From positions 186,001-250,000 of the forward strand of contig PHCC01000005.1 of NCBI GenBank assembly GCA_002842215.1: a stretch of 64,000 nt of DNA. Direction: 5' to 3'. The stretch is from Betaproteobacteria bacterium HGW-Betaproteobacteria-9. Its GTDB lineage: Bacteria; Pseudomonadota; Gammaproteobacteria; Burkholderiales; Burkholderiaceae_C. The number at the start of each line of letters is the position of its first letter. Position 1 is the first letter of the stretch. Positions 52,603-61,534 of this stretch are shown here, piece by piece. The translations under genes were made by a program, and so were the position numbers. Below the pieces are notes generated by a model. It ran no database searches and was not told the DNA's origin. It worked only from the letters and a program-made list of their open reading frames with translations.

Positions 52603-52658
52603 AACGCCGTCGCCGGCTTCGTACCATGGCGCCATACCTCAAGCAGGAGCCAGGAACC

Positions 52659-52937
52659 ATGTGCCGCAACATCAAGACGCTGTTCAACTTCGAACCGCCC
52701 GCGAACGAGCTGGAGATCCGCGATGCTTCGCTGCAGTTCGTGCGCAAGCTCAGCGGCTTCAGCGTGCCATCGAAGGCGAACGAAGCCGCGTTCGAGCGTG
52801 CGGTGGCCGAGGTGGCGGACTCGGCGCGGCGGCTGATCCAATCGATGGTGACGAACGCCGAGCCGAAGAACCGCGAGCTGGAAGCGATCAAGGCGCGTGA
52901 GCGGTCGGTGCAACGCTTTGCCGCACCGCGCAGCTGA
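52659..52937 (+). CDS. DUF2277-family protein
   Basis: 92 residues beginning MCRNIKTLFNFEPPA, the hallmark of DUF2277, with ELEIRDASLQFVRKLSGF and a helical C-terminus. In my recollection this family is widespread and often adjacent to DUF1801 or repair genes; no function is known. Start at ATG 52659 with CAGGAG upstream. Convergent with the EVE-domain gene. Confidence 0.88.
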   Translation: MCRNIKTLFNFEPPANELEIRDASLQFVRKLSGFSVPSKANEAAFERAVAEVADSARRLIQSMVTNAEPKNRELEAIKARERSVQRFAAPRS

Positions 52938-52952
52938 ACAAAACCACGTCGC

Positions 52953-53420
52953 TCATTCGCCCAGCAACCGCTCCGTGATCCAGCGCCAGTGCGCTTCGCT
53001 CACCGGCGTGATGGACAAGCGGCTGCCGCGCTGCAGCACCACCATGTCGGCCAGTTCGGGTGTGGCGCGCAGTTCGGGCAGACCGATCAGCCGGGTCTTC
53101 TTCAGCGCCTGCACGTCCAGCAACAGCCAGCGCGGCTTGTCGGCCGGCGACTTCGGGTCGAAGTAGGGCGATTGCGGGTCAAACTGGGTCGGGTCGGGGC
53201 GTGTGCCTGAGGCCACGCGAGCGAGGCCCACGATGCCCGGCTCGGCGCAGCTGGAGTGGTAGAACAGCACGCCGTCGCCCACCTGCATGCCGTCGCGCAT
53301 GAAGTTGCGGGCCTGGTAGTTGCGCACGCCGGTCCAGGGCACGGTGGCCTGCGGGGCGGCCAGCGCGTCGTCGATCGAGCACTCTTCGGGCTCGGACTTC
53401 ATCAGCCAGTACGGGGTCAT
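52953..53420 (-). CDS. EVE-domain protein
   Basis: 155 residues beginning YWLMKSEPEECSIDDAL, typical of EVE (PUA-like) domains that bind modified bases. The pocket region contains WTGVRNYQARNFMRDGMQVGDGVLFYHS, and the end is ERLLGE. Likely a nucleic-acid-modification reader. It stands alone between unrelated genes. Confidence 0.92.
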   Translation of the reverse strand: MTPYWLMKSEPEECSIDDALAAPQATVPWTGVRNYQARNFMRDGMQVGDGVLFYHSSCAEPGIVGLARVASGTRPDPTQFDPQSPYFDPKSPADKPRWLLLDVQALKKTRLIGLPELRATPELADMVVLQRGSRLSITPVSEAHWRWITERLLGE

Positions 53421-53504
53421 CGCGCGATCTTAGCGAGACATCGCATCCCATGCTGGCGCTACAGTAGCCCTGCCTGTCACACGCCACACGTCCCGCGCCC
53501 CACC

Positions 53505-54287
53505 ATGCCCTCGATCACCACCGCCCACAGGCCCCTTCGCCGACGCACCGCCCTGTGGCTGCTCATGACAGGGGTGCTGGGTCTGCTGGTGGGCTGCGCG
53601 TTGCCGCGCCCTGCCCAGGTGCCCATGGATGCGCTGTGGTTGCCGGCGTCGTCGAACGGCCCGGGCCACACCCTGGTCGTGTTCATGCCGGGGTCGCAGG
53701 AGGTGCCGCAGGACATCGTGCGCGAAGGCTTCGTGGACCAGCTGCGATGGCGCCACCCGGGCGTGGACATGGTGGTGGCGGATGCGCACATGGGCTACTT
53801 CCGCAACGGCAGTTTTGAAGCCCGTTTGCGGGCCGATGTGATCGAGCCGGCGCGCGCCCGGGGCTACCGGTCGATCTGGCTGGCCGGCATTTCGCTCGGC
53901 GGGATGGGGTCACTGCTGTACGCGAAGAGCGCGCCCGGCGAAATCGATGGCCTCATCGCCCTGGCCCCGTTCATCGGGTCGCACAACGTGCTGAGCGAGG
54001 TGGCCGAGGCGGGCGGTCTCACACGCTGGCAACCCGCGTTGCCGCTGCAGCCCGGCGACTTCCAGCGCGATCTGCTGCGGTGGCTGAAGGGCTACGGCGA
54101 CCCGGTACAGGCGCGCCCGGTGCTCTACATCGGCTACGGCACCCGCGACCGGCTGGCGCCGTTCCCGGGCCTGTTCGACGGCCTGCTGCCGGCCGATCAC
54201 CTGCTCAGCGCGCCCGGCGGCCACGACTGGGCGCCCTGGAAGGCGATGTGGGTCGATGCGCTGGAGCGTGCACCTCTGCGACCCTGA
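53505..54287 (+). CDS. Alpha/beta hydrolase, lipoprotein
   Basis: 260 residues from ATG 53505. Signal with lipobox (GVLGLLVGCALP). The nucleophile elbow is AGISLGGMG, the acid is probably D in GTRDRLAPF, and the His is in GGHDWAPW. It is a small exported esterase/thioesterase-like hydrolase of unknown substrate. Divergent from the EVE gene, with 84 nt between the starts. Confidence 0.85.
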   Translation: MPSITTAHRPLRRRTALWLLMTGVLGLLVGCALPRPAQVPMDALWLPASSNGPGHTLVVFMPGSQEVPQDIVREGFVDQLRWRHPGVDMVVADAHMGYFRNGSFEARLRADVIEPARARGYRSIWLAGISLGGMGSLLYAKSAPGEIDGLIALAPFIGSHNVLSEVAEAGGLTRWQPALPLQPGDFQRDLLRWLKGYGDPVQARPVLYIGYGTRDRLAPFPGLFDGLLPADHLLSAPGGHDWAPWKAMWVDALERAPLRP

Positions 54288-54443
54288 ATCCCACGGAACC
54301 GGTCAATTCCGGGTAGCCTTGCGCCTTCGCTGAGGCCTGCGCCACCAGCGGGCGACGTCGCCCCGCCGAGTGGCCTTCGCCCAACCAGACCCCTTGTTTT
54401 CTTCGGCCACCCGCGGGGTGCCGACCACCGTTTCCGCCCTTCC

Positions 54444-55649
54444 ATGACGTCTCCGACAACCCGGCCCGCACCCCACGGCCTGCTCATCGCCAACCTGCTG
54501 GCGCAACTCGCCTTCGGCCTGCTGGCCATGACCATCTGCCTGCCTTCGATGCAGGAATGGGGCGCCATCTTCAACACCGGCCAGGCGGCGGTGCAGCTCA
54601 CCTTCAGCGGCTACGTGGTGGCCTACGGCTCGCTGCAGTTGCTCTACGGCCCGCTGTCGGACCGGATCGGGCGCAAGAAGATCCTGCTGTTTGGCCTGGC
54701 GGTGGCGTTTCTGGGTTCGGTGCTGGCGGCGCTGGCGCCCAACCTGCCGCTGCTGGTGGCCGCGCGCGTGCTGCAGGGCGCCGGCGCCGCGGCGGGCATG
54801 GTGGTGGGCCGCGCCATGGTGCAGGATCTGTTTCAGGGCCCCGAGCGCACGCGCGTGATGGCCTACGTGGGCATGGCCATGGGCCTGTGCCCGCCGCTGG
54901 CCACCATCATCGGCGGGCAGCTGCATGTGCGCCTGGGCTGGCAGGCCAATTTTGTGGTGATGGCGGTGCTGGCGGTGGTGCTGTTCGCAGCGGCGTGGCG
55001 CGGCCTGCCCGACCACCAGAAAAACACCGAGGTGCAGCCGCACTGGCTGCGCGCCATGTTGTCGTCTTACGCGCGGCTGGGCCGCGAGCGCGCGTTCATT
55101 CTCTACGTGGCCCTGCTCTCCATGACCACCGCCACCTTCTACGCCTTTCTTGGCGGCGCGCCCATCGTGCTGGGCAGCTACGGCGTGGGGCCCGACGGCA
55201 TCGGCTACTACATCATGTGTGTGCCGGGTGCCTACATCGTGGGCAACTACCTCGCCTCGCACATGGCACACCGCACCGGTGAGCGCGTGATGATGGGCAT
55301 CGGGCAGGCCTGCACGCTGGCGGGCATCGCTCTGGTGGTGGTGCTGGCCCTGGCCGGTCTGAACACCCCGCTCGCGTTTGCCTTGCCGCTGATGCTGGTG
55401 GGCATCGGCCACGGCCTGCTGGTGCCGCCGGCGCTCGGCGGCACGATCGGGCTCGTGCCCGCGCTGGCGGGATCGGCCGCGGCGGTGGCAGGCCTGATGC
55501 AGCAGATGACGGGCGCCGTGGGCGGCTTTGCCGTCGGCCTGTTCCGGCACGAGGGCGCGCTCAACCTCGGGTGGCTGATGCTGGGCTTCGCCCTGTGTGG
55601 TGCCTTCGCGCAGTGGCTGCTGCACCGGCGCCTGGCACGGCCACACTGA
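54444..55649 (+). CDS. MFS multidrug exporter (Bcr/CflA type)
   Basis: 401 residues, 12 hydrophobic segments. The Bcr/CflA motifs include LYGPLSDRIGRKKILLFGLA (loop 2-3) and ARVLQGAGAAAGMVVGRAMV. It pumps drugs or small metabolites out with proton influx. The stop is 6 nt from the convergent cupin gene. Confidence 0.9.
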   Translation: MTSPTTRPAPHGLLIANLLAQLAFGLLAMTICLPSMQEWGAIFNTGQAAVQLTFSGYVVAYGSLQLLYGPLSDRIGRKKILLFGLAVAFLGSVLAALAPNLPLLVAARVLQGAGAAAGMVVGRAMVQDLFQGPERTRVMAYVGMAMGLCPPLATIIGGQLHVRLGWQANFVVMAVLAVVLFAAAWRGLPDHQKNTEVQPHWLRAMLSSYARLGRERAFILYVALLSMTTATFYAFLGGAPIVLGSYGVGPDGIGYYIMCVPGAYIVGNYLASHMAHRTGERVMMGIGQACTLAGIALVVVLALAGLNTPLAFALPLMLVGIGHGLLVPPALGGTIGLVPALAGSAAAVAGLMQQMTGAVGGFAVGLFRHEGALNLGWLMLGFALCGAFAQWLLHRRLARPH

Positions 55650-55655
55650 GCGACA

Positions 55656-56162
55656 TCAGACCCCGCCGTGCGGGTGCGTCGGGTCTACCCACAACACCTG
55701 CTCGGGTTTCTCCACCGGCTCGATGTCCAGGTTCACCGCCACCGCCTGGCCGTCGCTGCGGCAGAGAACACACTCCAGCACCTCGGTCGGGCTGGCGTTG
55801 ATCTCCTGGTGCGGTACATAGGGCGGCACGTAGATGAAATCGCCCGGGCCGGCCTCGGCGGTGAATTCGAGCTTGTCGCCCCAGCGCATGCGCGCACGGC
55901 CCTTCACGACGTAGATCACGCTCTCCAGCGGGCCGTGGTGGTGGGCGCCGGTCCTGGCGTTGGCGTGGATGGTGACGGTGCCGGCCCAGAGCTTCTGGGC
56001 GCCCACGCGCGCGAAGTTGATCGCCGCCTTGCGGTCCATGCCCGGTGTGCTCGGCACGTTGCCGTCGAGCTGGTTGCCCGGCACCACGCGCACGCCATCG
56101 TGCTTCCAGGCCGGTTCTTGTTCGTGGCCGTGTGAATGCGGGTGCTCGTGTTCGTGTGACAT
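55656..56162 (-). CDS. Cupin-domain protein with His-rich N-terminus
   Basis: 168 residues. A His-rich start (MSHEHEHPHSHGHEQE) may bind metal. The cupin core holds GAHHHGPLESVIYVVKGRARM and the second motif GDFIYVPPYVPHQEI, with the His/Glu metal ligands intact. Oxygenase, isomerase or binding protein; no closer call is possible. Confidence 0.85.
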   Translation of the reverse strand: MSHEHEHPHSHGHEQEPAWKHDGVRVVPGNQLDGNVPSTPGMDRKAAINFARVGAQKLWAGTVTIHANARTGAHHHGPLESVIYVVKGRARMRWGDKLEFTAEAGPGDFIYVPPYVPHQEINASPTEVLECVLCRSDGQAVAVNLDIEPVEKPEQVLWVDPTHPHGGV

Positions 56163-56247
56163 GGCGGGTCTCCTGGCGGGGTGAGCGCCCAGTGTGCCAG
56201 CCTGGCCGCCGCCTGTGCAGCCTCCGGGCCATCAACCCGCTGCCGCA

Positions 56248-57810
56248 TCAAGCCATCTGGGCCGCCGCATCGATGCGGAACAGCGCGACCGAGGCCACCA
56301 GGCTCCGCGCCTGGTCGTCCAGGCTTTGCGAAGCCGCCGCCGTTTCTTCCACCAGCGCGGCGTTCTGCTGCGTGGTCTGGTCCAGCTGCGCGATGGCTTC
56401 GCCCACCTGGCCGACGCCGGTGCTCTGCTCGCGCATGGCGGTTGATATGTCCACCACCAGTTGGCTCACGCGCTTGATCGCACCCACCACATCGGTCATG
56501 GCGTGGCCCGCCTGGTCGGCCAGCGCCGTGCCCGAGTTCACCTGCTCCATGCTCGCCGCGATCAGCTGCTTGATCTGCCGCGCCGCCTCGGCCGAGCGGC
56601 CCGCCAGCGAGCGCACCTCCGAAGCCACCACGGCAAAGCCGCGGCCCTGCTCGCCGGCGCGCGCCGCTTCCACCGCGGCGTTGAGCGCGAGGATGTTGGT
56701 CTGGAACGCGATGCCGTCGATCACCCCGATGATTTCACCGATACGCCGCGACGACTCGTCGATGCTGCGCATGGTGCGCACCACCGAGCCCACTGTCTCA
56801 CCACCGGCCTCGGCCACGGTCGAGGCGTTCACCGCCAGCGTGCGGGCTTCCTGGGCGTTGTCGGCGTTGATGGCAATCGCGCTGGTCAGCTCTTCCATCG
56901 CCGCGGCCGACTGCTCCAGCGCGCTCGCCTGTGCTTCGGTGCGGCCGCTCAGGTCCTTGTTGGCGCTGGCGATCTGCGAAGACGCCGAACCCACGTGTTC
57001 CACCCCCTGGTGCACCTGTGCCACCAGCTGGCGCAGACCCGCCTGCATGGTGCCGATCGCACGCAGCAGGTCGGCCACCTCGTCCTTCCCGCTGGCCTCC
57101 ACCGTCTGGGTCAGGTCGCCCGCCGCGATGCGGTTGGCCACCACCACGCCGTTCCGCAGTGGCAGCACGATGCTGCGCGCCAGCAGGGCCGAAGCCGCCA
57201 GGCCCAGAACCAGCGCGGCCCCGCCCAGCACCAGCATGAGGTTGCGGGCGCTGGTGATGCCGGCCGTCACCGCGGCGCCATGCTGTTGCGCCAACCTGTC
57301 CTGCAGCTGGCGCAGGGTGTCGATGGGCTGTTGCAGCCGGCCCAGCGCCGGCAGGGTTTCTGTGTGCACCAGTTGCCGCGCCTCGTCGATCTGGCCCGCC
57401 TTCACCAGCGGCGCGATCTTCGCGAACGAGGCCACATAGGCCGCGCGCGCCGTTTGCAGTTCCGACAACGCCGTGCGGCCTTCGGGCTTGACCACGAGGC
57501 GGTCCAGCGTCTTCAACGCTTCGTCGATCGCCAGGCGGTTCTGCTGCATGCGCGCCTGGATCACCGGCAGCTGGGCCGGGTCCACCAGCAGCAGCTCGGT
57601 GGTGTTCAGGCCGTTGGCCCGCGTGGTTGTGTCGATGACGGCCACCGCGCTCACCTTCACGAGCTCCTGGTCGATCAACTGGCTGTTCTCGGCGCCAATG
57701 CGTTGTAGCGAGCCGTAAGACGAAACGATCATTCCCGCAATGAGCAACAGCATCAACCCGAAGCCCATTGCCAGACGGGTACCGATACGAAACCTTGAAA
57801 CAAACCCCAT
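56248..57810 (-). CDS. Methyl-accepting chemotaxis protein
   Basis: 520 residues from ATG 57810 (MGFVSRFRIGTRLAMGF). Two membrane helices (about 13-32 and 190-210) enclose a four-helix-bundle periplasmic domain. HAMP follows, then a signalling domain with the hairpin tip ESSRRIGEIIGVIDGIAFQT and NILALNAAVEAARAGEQGRG. The C-terminus (VALFRIDAAAQMA) lacks the NWETF-type tether for CheR/CheB. The only chemoreceptor in the window; its promoter resembles sigma-28. Confidence 0.95.
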   Translation of the reverse strand: MGFVSRFRIGTRLAMGFGLMLLLIAGMIVSSYGSLQRIGAENSQLIDQELVKVSAVAVIDTTTRANGLNTTELLLVDPAQLPVIQARMQQNRLAIDEALKTLDRLVVKPEGRTALSELQTARAAYVASFAKIAPLVKAGQIDEARQLVHTETLPALGRLQQPIDTLRQLQDRLAQQHGAAVTAGITSARNLMLVLGGAALVLGLAASALLARSIVLPLRNGVVVANRIAAGDLTQTVEASGKDEVADLLRAIGTMQAGLRQLVAQVHQGVEHVGSASSQIASANKDLSGRTEAQASALEQSAAAMEELTSAIAINADNAQEARTLAVNASTVAEAGGETVGSVVRTMRSIDESSRRIGEIIGVIDGIAFQTNILALNAAVEAARAGEQGRGFAVVASEVRSLAGRSAEAARQIKQLIAASMEQVNSGTALADQAGHAMTDVVGAIKRVSQLVVDISTAMREQSTGVGQVGEAIAQLDQTTQQNAALVEETAAASQSLDDQARSLVASVALFRIDAAAQMA

Positions 57811-57851
57811 GAAAATCCCCTGGCGCGTGCACACCACGGCCTGATGAGGAT

Positions 57852-57878
57852 TCATCGGCTTGCCCTAGGCCCGCTGAA
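57852..57878 (-). promoter_or_regulatory. Sigma-28-like promoter of the chemoreceptor
   Basis: On the minus strand: TTCA (57878-57875), 15 nt, GCCGATGA (57859-57852). The -10 matches seven of eight positions; the -35 is weak. It lies 41 nt before the start codon. Confidence 0.45.
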
Positions 57879-57939
57879 TACGCCGATGGAACTAGGGCCG
57901 GGCGCCGATGGAGCTATGCGCACGGCCGCCCTGCGCCAC

Positions 57940-58338
57940 TCAGACGCCCGGTTTGGTGAGGTCCACCCGCTCCGGATCCAGCGCCCGGATGCGCCGGTCT
58001 TCGTAGTAGCCACCGTATTCGGTGTAGCGCAGGAAGGGCTTGCCGCACGCCTTGCAGGCCCAGACCTGGCAGCGGTTGCAGGGATGGAAATGCAGGGCGA
58101 TCGGCGCTTCGGCCGACCACTGGTCCACGCCGGGTGGGCGATGTTCCTCCAGCGTCGGCTCTTCGTCGCCGGGCAGCCACAGCGCACCCAGCAACTGCAG
58201 GGCCTCGTCGCTGACCGTGCCGGGAAACGAGTCCCAGCCGGGGCTGGCGAAAGGCGCGCAGGCGGCGCAGGTGTCGCGCCACTGACGCCGGGCAAGATCG
58301 AGCACATCCTGTGCCTGCAGTCGGTTCGAAGCGGTCAT
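57940..58338 (-). CDS. Unknown protein with zinc-ribbon-like cysteines
   Basis: 132 residues from ATG 58338 (MTASNRLQAQDVLDLARRQW). Cys pairs: CAAC (TCAACAP), then CNRC and CKAC (HPCNRCQVWACKACGKPFL), the latter two spaced like a rubredoxin or zinc ribbon. A conserved-looking RYTEYGGYYEDRRIRALDPE follows. No family named. Divergent from the DUF2889 gene. Confidence 0.75.
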   Translation of the reverse strand: MTASNRLQAQDVLDLARRQWRDTCAACAPFASPGWDSFPGTVSDEALQLLGALWLPGDEEPTLEEHRPPGVDQWSAEAPIALHFHPCNRCQVWACKACGKPFLRYTEYGGYYEDRRIRALDPERVDLTKPGV

Positions 58339-58514
58339 CACGAATCGGGATGGAATGGGAATGGGGATACCGCAGTATCCACGCACCCCATGACCTTGAA
58401 GGTATTGCGGCCGTCCCGGGACGGTGATCGCGCCCATCGGGGAAAATCGCTGTTCACCCACAAGTTCGCCGAGGTCCTGTTTTGCCATTGCCCACGCCCC
58501 ATCCCCGCAAGCCC

Positions 58515-59072
58515 ATGCACACCCGAAAAGTCGAATACCGGGGGTTCGAACGCGACGACGGCCTGTGGGACATCGAAGGCGAACTGCTCGACACCAAACC
58601 CCACGCCTTCGAGATCGAGGGCGAGGGCGAATGGGCACCCCACGAACCCATCCACCACATGCACCTCCGCGTCACGCTGGACAACCACATGGTGATCCGC
58701 GACATCGCGGTGGCCATGGACGCGCACCCACACGCGCCCTGCCCGCAGGCCATGCCGCCCATGCAGGGCCTGATCGGCGAGACGCTGGGCCGCGGCTGGC
58801 GCAAGACCATCGAACGCCACCTCGGTGGCATCCAGGGCTGCACCCACCTGCGCGAGCTGCTGTTCAACCTGGCCACCGCCGCGTTCCAGACCCGCTCGGC
58901 CTCGTTCGCGCCGACGGCCGACGGCCGTCCGCCGATGCACCTGGGCCAGTGCAAGGCCTGGGCATTTGATGGCCCGGTGGTGGAAAAGGTCTACCCGATG
59001 TTCTTCCGCTGGCAACCGCCCGAGCGGACGCAGTCCCGGCACGGCAAAGTCGAACCCGAGCGCACGGAATAG
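58515..59072 (+). CDS. DUF2889-family protein
   Basis: 185 residues from ATG 58515 (MHTRKVEYRGFERDDGLWDI). A TTG 33 nt upstream is also possible. It matches DUF2889: HHMHLRVTLDNHMVIRDIAV, GCTHLRELLFNLATAAFQT. Several conserved His and Cys residues suggest metal binding; the function is unknown. A probable terminator follows. Confidence 0.88.
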   Translation: MHTRKVEYRGFERDDGLWDIEGELLDTKPHAFEIEGEGEWAPHEPIHHMHLRVTLDNHMVIRDIAVAMDAHPHAPCPQAMPPMQGLIGETLGRGWRKTIERHLGGIQGCTHLRELLFNLATAAFQTRSASFAPTADGRPPMHLGQCKAWAFDGPVVEKVYPMFFRWQPPERTQSRHGKVEPERTE

Positions 59073-59182
59073 CGCGCGGGGTAGCGGCGATGGCGCCGCA
59101 CGCTCAGTCATGCGCCAGATGACCTGAGCGACCCGACGGCCAATACGCGGTCGCCCGCAAGCAAAGCGGACCCCGAGAGAGA

Positions 59183-59209
59183 GGTGCCCGCGCGCCACCG
59201 TTTTTTTTT
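59183..59209 (+). terminator. Probable intrinsic terminator behind the DUF2889 gene
   Basis: A short GC hairpin (GGTG/CACC, 59183-59199) followed by nine T (59201-59209). The T tract is the longest in the window. It isolates the bufferin operon from upstream transcription. Confidence 0.5.
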
Positions 59210-59219
59210 CAGATGCGGC

Positions 59220-59247
59220 TGTAAGGATCGTTCCGACGCGGCGACTA
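59220..59247 (+). promoter_or_regulatory. ECF-sigma-like promoter of the bufferin operon
   Basis: TGTAAG (59220-59225), 16 nt, CGACTA (59242-59247). This resembles extracytoplasmic-function sigma promoters (GTAA and CG-rich -10). It lies 71 nt before the DUF2282 gene, and bufferin operons are ECF-controlled in other bacteria. Confidence 0.45.
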
Positions 59248-59317
59248 CCTCCCTGCAAGCCATTCACGTTGGCTGGCACCCGTCGCTTCCCAACACGCTA
59301 CCTATCTGGAGATCACC

Positions 59318-59641
59318 ATGAGCAACACCATCACCCGCCGCAACGCCGCCCGCATCGCTTCAGGCACCGCCCTCGCTCTCGCCATGGGTGCTGCCCTGAC
59401 ACTGGCCGCCAGCCCGGCCGCCGCCCAGATGGCCGACAAAGAGAAATGTTTCGGCGTCGCCCTCAAGGGCAAGAACGACTGCGCCGCAGGCCCCGGCACC
59501 ACTTGCGCCGGCACCTCCAAGATGGACCACCAGGGCAACGCCTGGTCGCTGGTGCCCAAGGGCAGCTGCGAAAAGACCGTATCGTCCAAGTCGCCCACCG
59601 GCTTTGGCCAACTCGCGGCCTTCAAGGAAAAAATGTCCTGA
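59318..59641 (+). CDS. bufA: Bufferin-type precursor peptide (DUF2282)
   Basis: 107 residues. A long Sec-type signal ([20 protein letters not shown]) is cut around residue 37. The mature peptide has four cysteines (KEKCFGV, KNDCAAG, TTCAGT, GSCEKT). In bufferins, cysteines are turned into thiooxazole-type copper ligands by the DUF692 enzyme encoded next. The protein then binds copper in the periplasm. The family assignment is firm; the metal is inferred from published relatives. Confidence 0.9.
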   Translation: MSNTITRRNAARIASGTALALAMGAALTLAASPAAAQMADKEKCFGVALKGKNDCAAGPGTTCAGTSKMDHQGNAWSLVPKGSCEKTVSSKSPTGFGQLAAFKEKMS

Positions 59642-59680
59642 TCCCCGAGGGCGCGATCGTCGGACACCGGAGACCCCACC

Positions 59681-60661
59681 ATGAGCCCCCACCCCGCATC
59701 AACGTTGGGCTCCACGCCGCCGGTCGCGCCCGACCGCTCCCACCCGGCCGGCAGCCTCGCACTGCCCCACCGGGCCGGGCTCGGCCTCAAACCCGAGCAC
59801 TTTCAGCACATCCATGCGCGTCAGCCCGACCTGGGTTTCTTTGAAGTGCATGCAGAGAATTACCTGGTGGCCGGTGGTCCCCTGCACCACCACCTCACCC
59901 GCATCCGCGAGCACTATCCCTTGAGCATGCACGGCGTGGGCCTGTCCATCGGCGGTGAAGACCCGCTCGATGCCGATCACCTGGCCGCCGTGGCCCGACT
60001 GGTGGATCGTTACCAGCCCGCTGTGTTTTCCGAACACCTGGCCTGGTCCAGCCACGGCGGTGTGTTCTTCAACGACCTGCTGCCCCTGCCCTACAACCTG
60101 CCCACGCTGCAGCGCGTGTGCGACCACATTCACCAGGTGCAAAACCGCCTGGGCCGCTCCCTGCTGCTGGAGAATCCCTCGACCTATGTTGCCTTCGCCA
60201 GCTCTACCTGGAGCGAAGGCGACTTTCTGCGCGAGGTGATCCAGCGCACCGGCTGCGGCCTGCTGCTGGACGTCAACAACGTCTATGTGTCGAGCACCAA
60301 CCACGGCCTCGACCCCCTGCGCAGCCTGTGCGAGCTGCCCTGCCACGCCACCGGCGAAATCCACCTGGCCGGTTTTGCCGAAGACCTGGACAGCGCGGGT
60401 GACCGCCTGCTGATCGACACCCACGGCTCGCCGGTGGCCGAAGCGGTCTGGGCGCTGTACGACGCCGCCCTGGCCATCACCGGCCCGAAGCCGACCCTGA
60501 TCGAACGCGACAGCGACCTGCCCGCCTTCGAGGTCTTGCTCGGCGAAGCGCGCATGGCTGAACAGCGTCTGATGGCCACCACCAACGCAGCGTCGAAAAA
60601 CGCCAAGCCCTGCCCACGAACAAAGACCCGTTACGCACCGGCGCAGGAAGCCGCGGCATGA
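59681..60661 (+). CDS. bufB: DUF692/MNIO-type iron oxidase modifying the bufferin peptide
   Basis: 326 residues. TIM-barrel with the family motifs [70 protein letters not shown] and [15 protein letters not shown]. These supply the His, Asp and Glu ligands of a multinuclear iron centre. It oxidises Cys residues of the precursor peptide. The C-terminal tail is basic. Stop TGA overlaps an ATG in an ATGA, where the family-2 element begins. Confidence 0.93.
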   Translation: MSPHPASTLGSTPPVAPDRSHPAGSLALPHRAGLGLKPEHFQHIHARQPDLGFFEVHAENYLVAGGPLHHHLTRIREHYPLSMHGVGLSIGGEDPLDADHLAAVARLVDRYQPAVFSEHLAWSSHGGVFFNDLLPLPYNLPTLQRVCDHIHQVQNRLGRSLLLENPSTYVAFASSTWSEGDFLREVIQRTGCGLLLDVNNVYVSSTNHGLDPLRSLCELPCHATGEIHLAGFAEDLDSAGDRLLIDTHGSPVAEAVWALYDAALAITGPKPTLIERDSDLPAFEVLLGEARMAEQRLMATTNAASKNAKPCPRTKTRYAPAQEAAA

Positions 60662-60716
60662 GCGCCGCCCGGCCGTTCCGAAGGCGCTCAGCCCCGCAGT
60701 GCGCAGCACGGAGGGT
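60661..60716 (+). repeat. Family-2 junction element, copy 2
   Basis: Follows the bufB stop. GAGCGCC/GGCGCTC stem around the same GCCCGGCCGTTCCGAA loop as copy 1, then CCGCAGTGCGCAGCACGGAGG, whose GGAGG serves bufC. ATGAGCGC occurs on both sides (60658-60665 and 60723-60730). Confidence 0.85.
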
Positions 60717-60722
60717 AGACCG

Positions 60723-61493
60723 ATGAGCGCGCAAGCCACCTGGGCCCAGGCCCTGTTCGACCCGACCCACGCCGTGCCCAACGGCCTCGTTACCTGGAAC
60801 CACAGCGACCCCGCGCGGCGCCTGGCCGTCTACCGCAACAACGTGCTCGTCTCGCTGGTGGACGCACTGGCCCACACCTTCCCCGTCACACAAGAACTGG
60901 TGGGCGAAGACTTCTTCCGAGCCATGGCCCAGGTCTTTGTGCGCGCCCACCCGCCACGCACCCGGGTGCTCGCGCACTACGGCTACGAACTGCCCGAGTT
61001 CATCGCGCAGTTCCCGCCCGCCGCTGGCCTGCCCTACCTGGCCGATGTCGCGCAGCTCGAATGGCAACGCCTGCAGGCCCTGCACGCTGCCGATGCCCAG
61101 CCCCTGGATGCCACCAGCCTCTCGGCCCTGCTGCAGGACACCGACGCCCTGCCCTCCCTGCGCTGGCAGTTGGCGCCCAGCCTGCACGGGCTGCGCTCGC
61201 CCCACGCGGCGGTGTCGATCTGGGCCGCGCACCAGGCCGACAGCGGCATCGCGCTGGAAAACGTTGATGTGGCCCAGGCCGAATGTGCCCTGGTCTTTCG
61301 CAGCGGACTGGACGTGATGGTCTTGCAGACCGCGCCCGGCATGGCCACGCTGGTCGAGTGCCTGCTCGCCCATGCCCCCTTTGGCGAAGCCATCGACAAG
61401 GCCTTTGTTGCCGAACCCGCATTCGATCTTTCACAGGCCCTGGCCGTCCTGATCCGCCATCAACTGTTGATCGGGGTGGAACGGTCTCATTGA
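60723..61493 (+). CDS. bufC: DUF2063-type bufferin maturation partner
   Basis: 256 residues from ATG 60723 (MSAQATWAQALFDPTHAVPNG). The N-terminal DNA-binding-like DUF2063 fold contains FPVTQELVGEDFFRAMAQVFV and PYLADVAQLEW. This partner recruits the precursor peptide to the DUF692 enzyme in bufferin and methanobactin-type systems. Its ribosome site is supplied by the family-2 element. Confidence 0.9.
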   Translation: MSAQATWAQALFDPTHAVPNGLVTWNHSDPARRLAVYRNNVLVSLVDALAHTFPVTQELVGEDFFRAMAQVFVRAHPPRTRVLAHYGYELPEFIAQFPPAAGLPYLADVAQLEWQRLQALHAADAQPLDATSLSALLQDTDALPSLRWQLAPSLHGLRSPHAAVSIWAAHQADSGIALENVDVAQAECALVFRSGLDVMVLQTAPGMATLVECLLAHAPFGEAIDKAFVAEPAFDLSQALAVLIRHQLLIGVERSH

Positions 61494-61534
61494 GCCCGCG
61501 CCGTGCCCAGCCCACAACATCCCAGGAGACTTCC

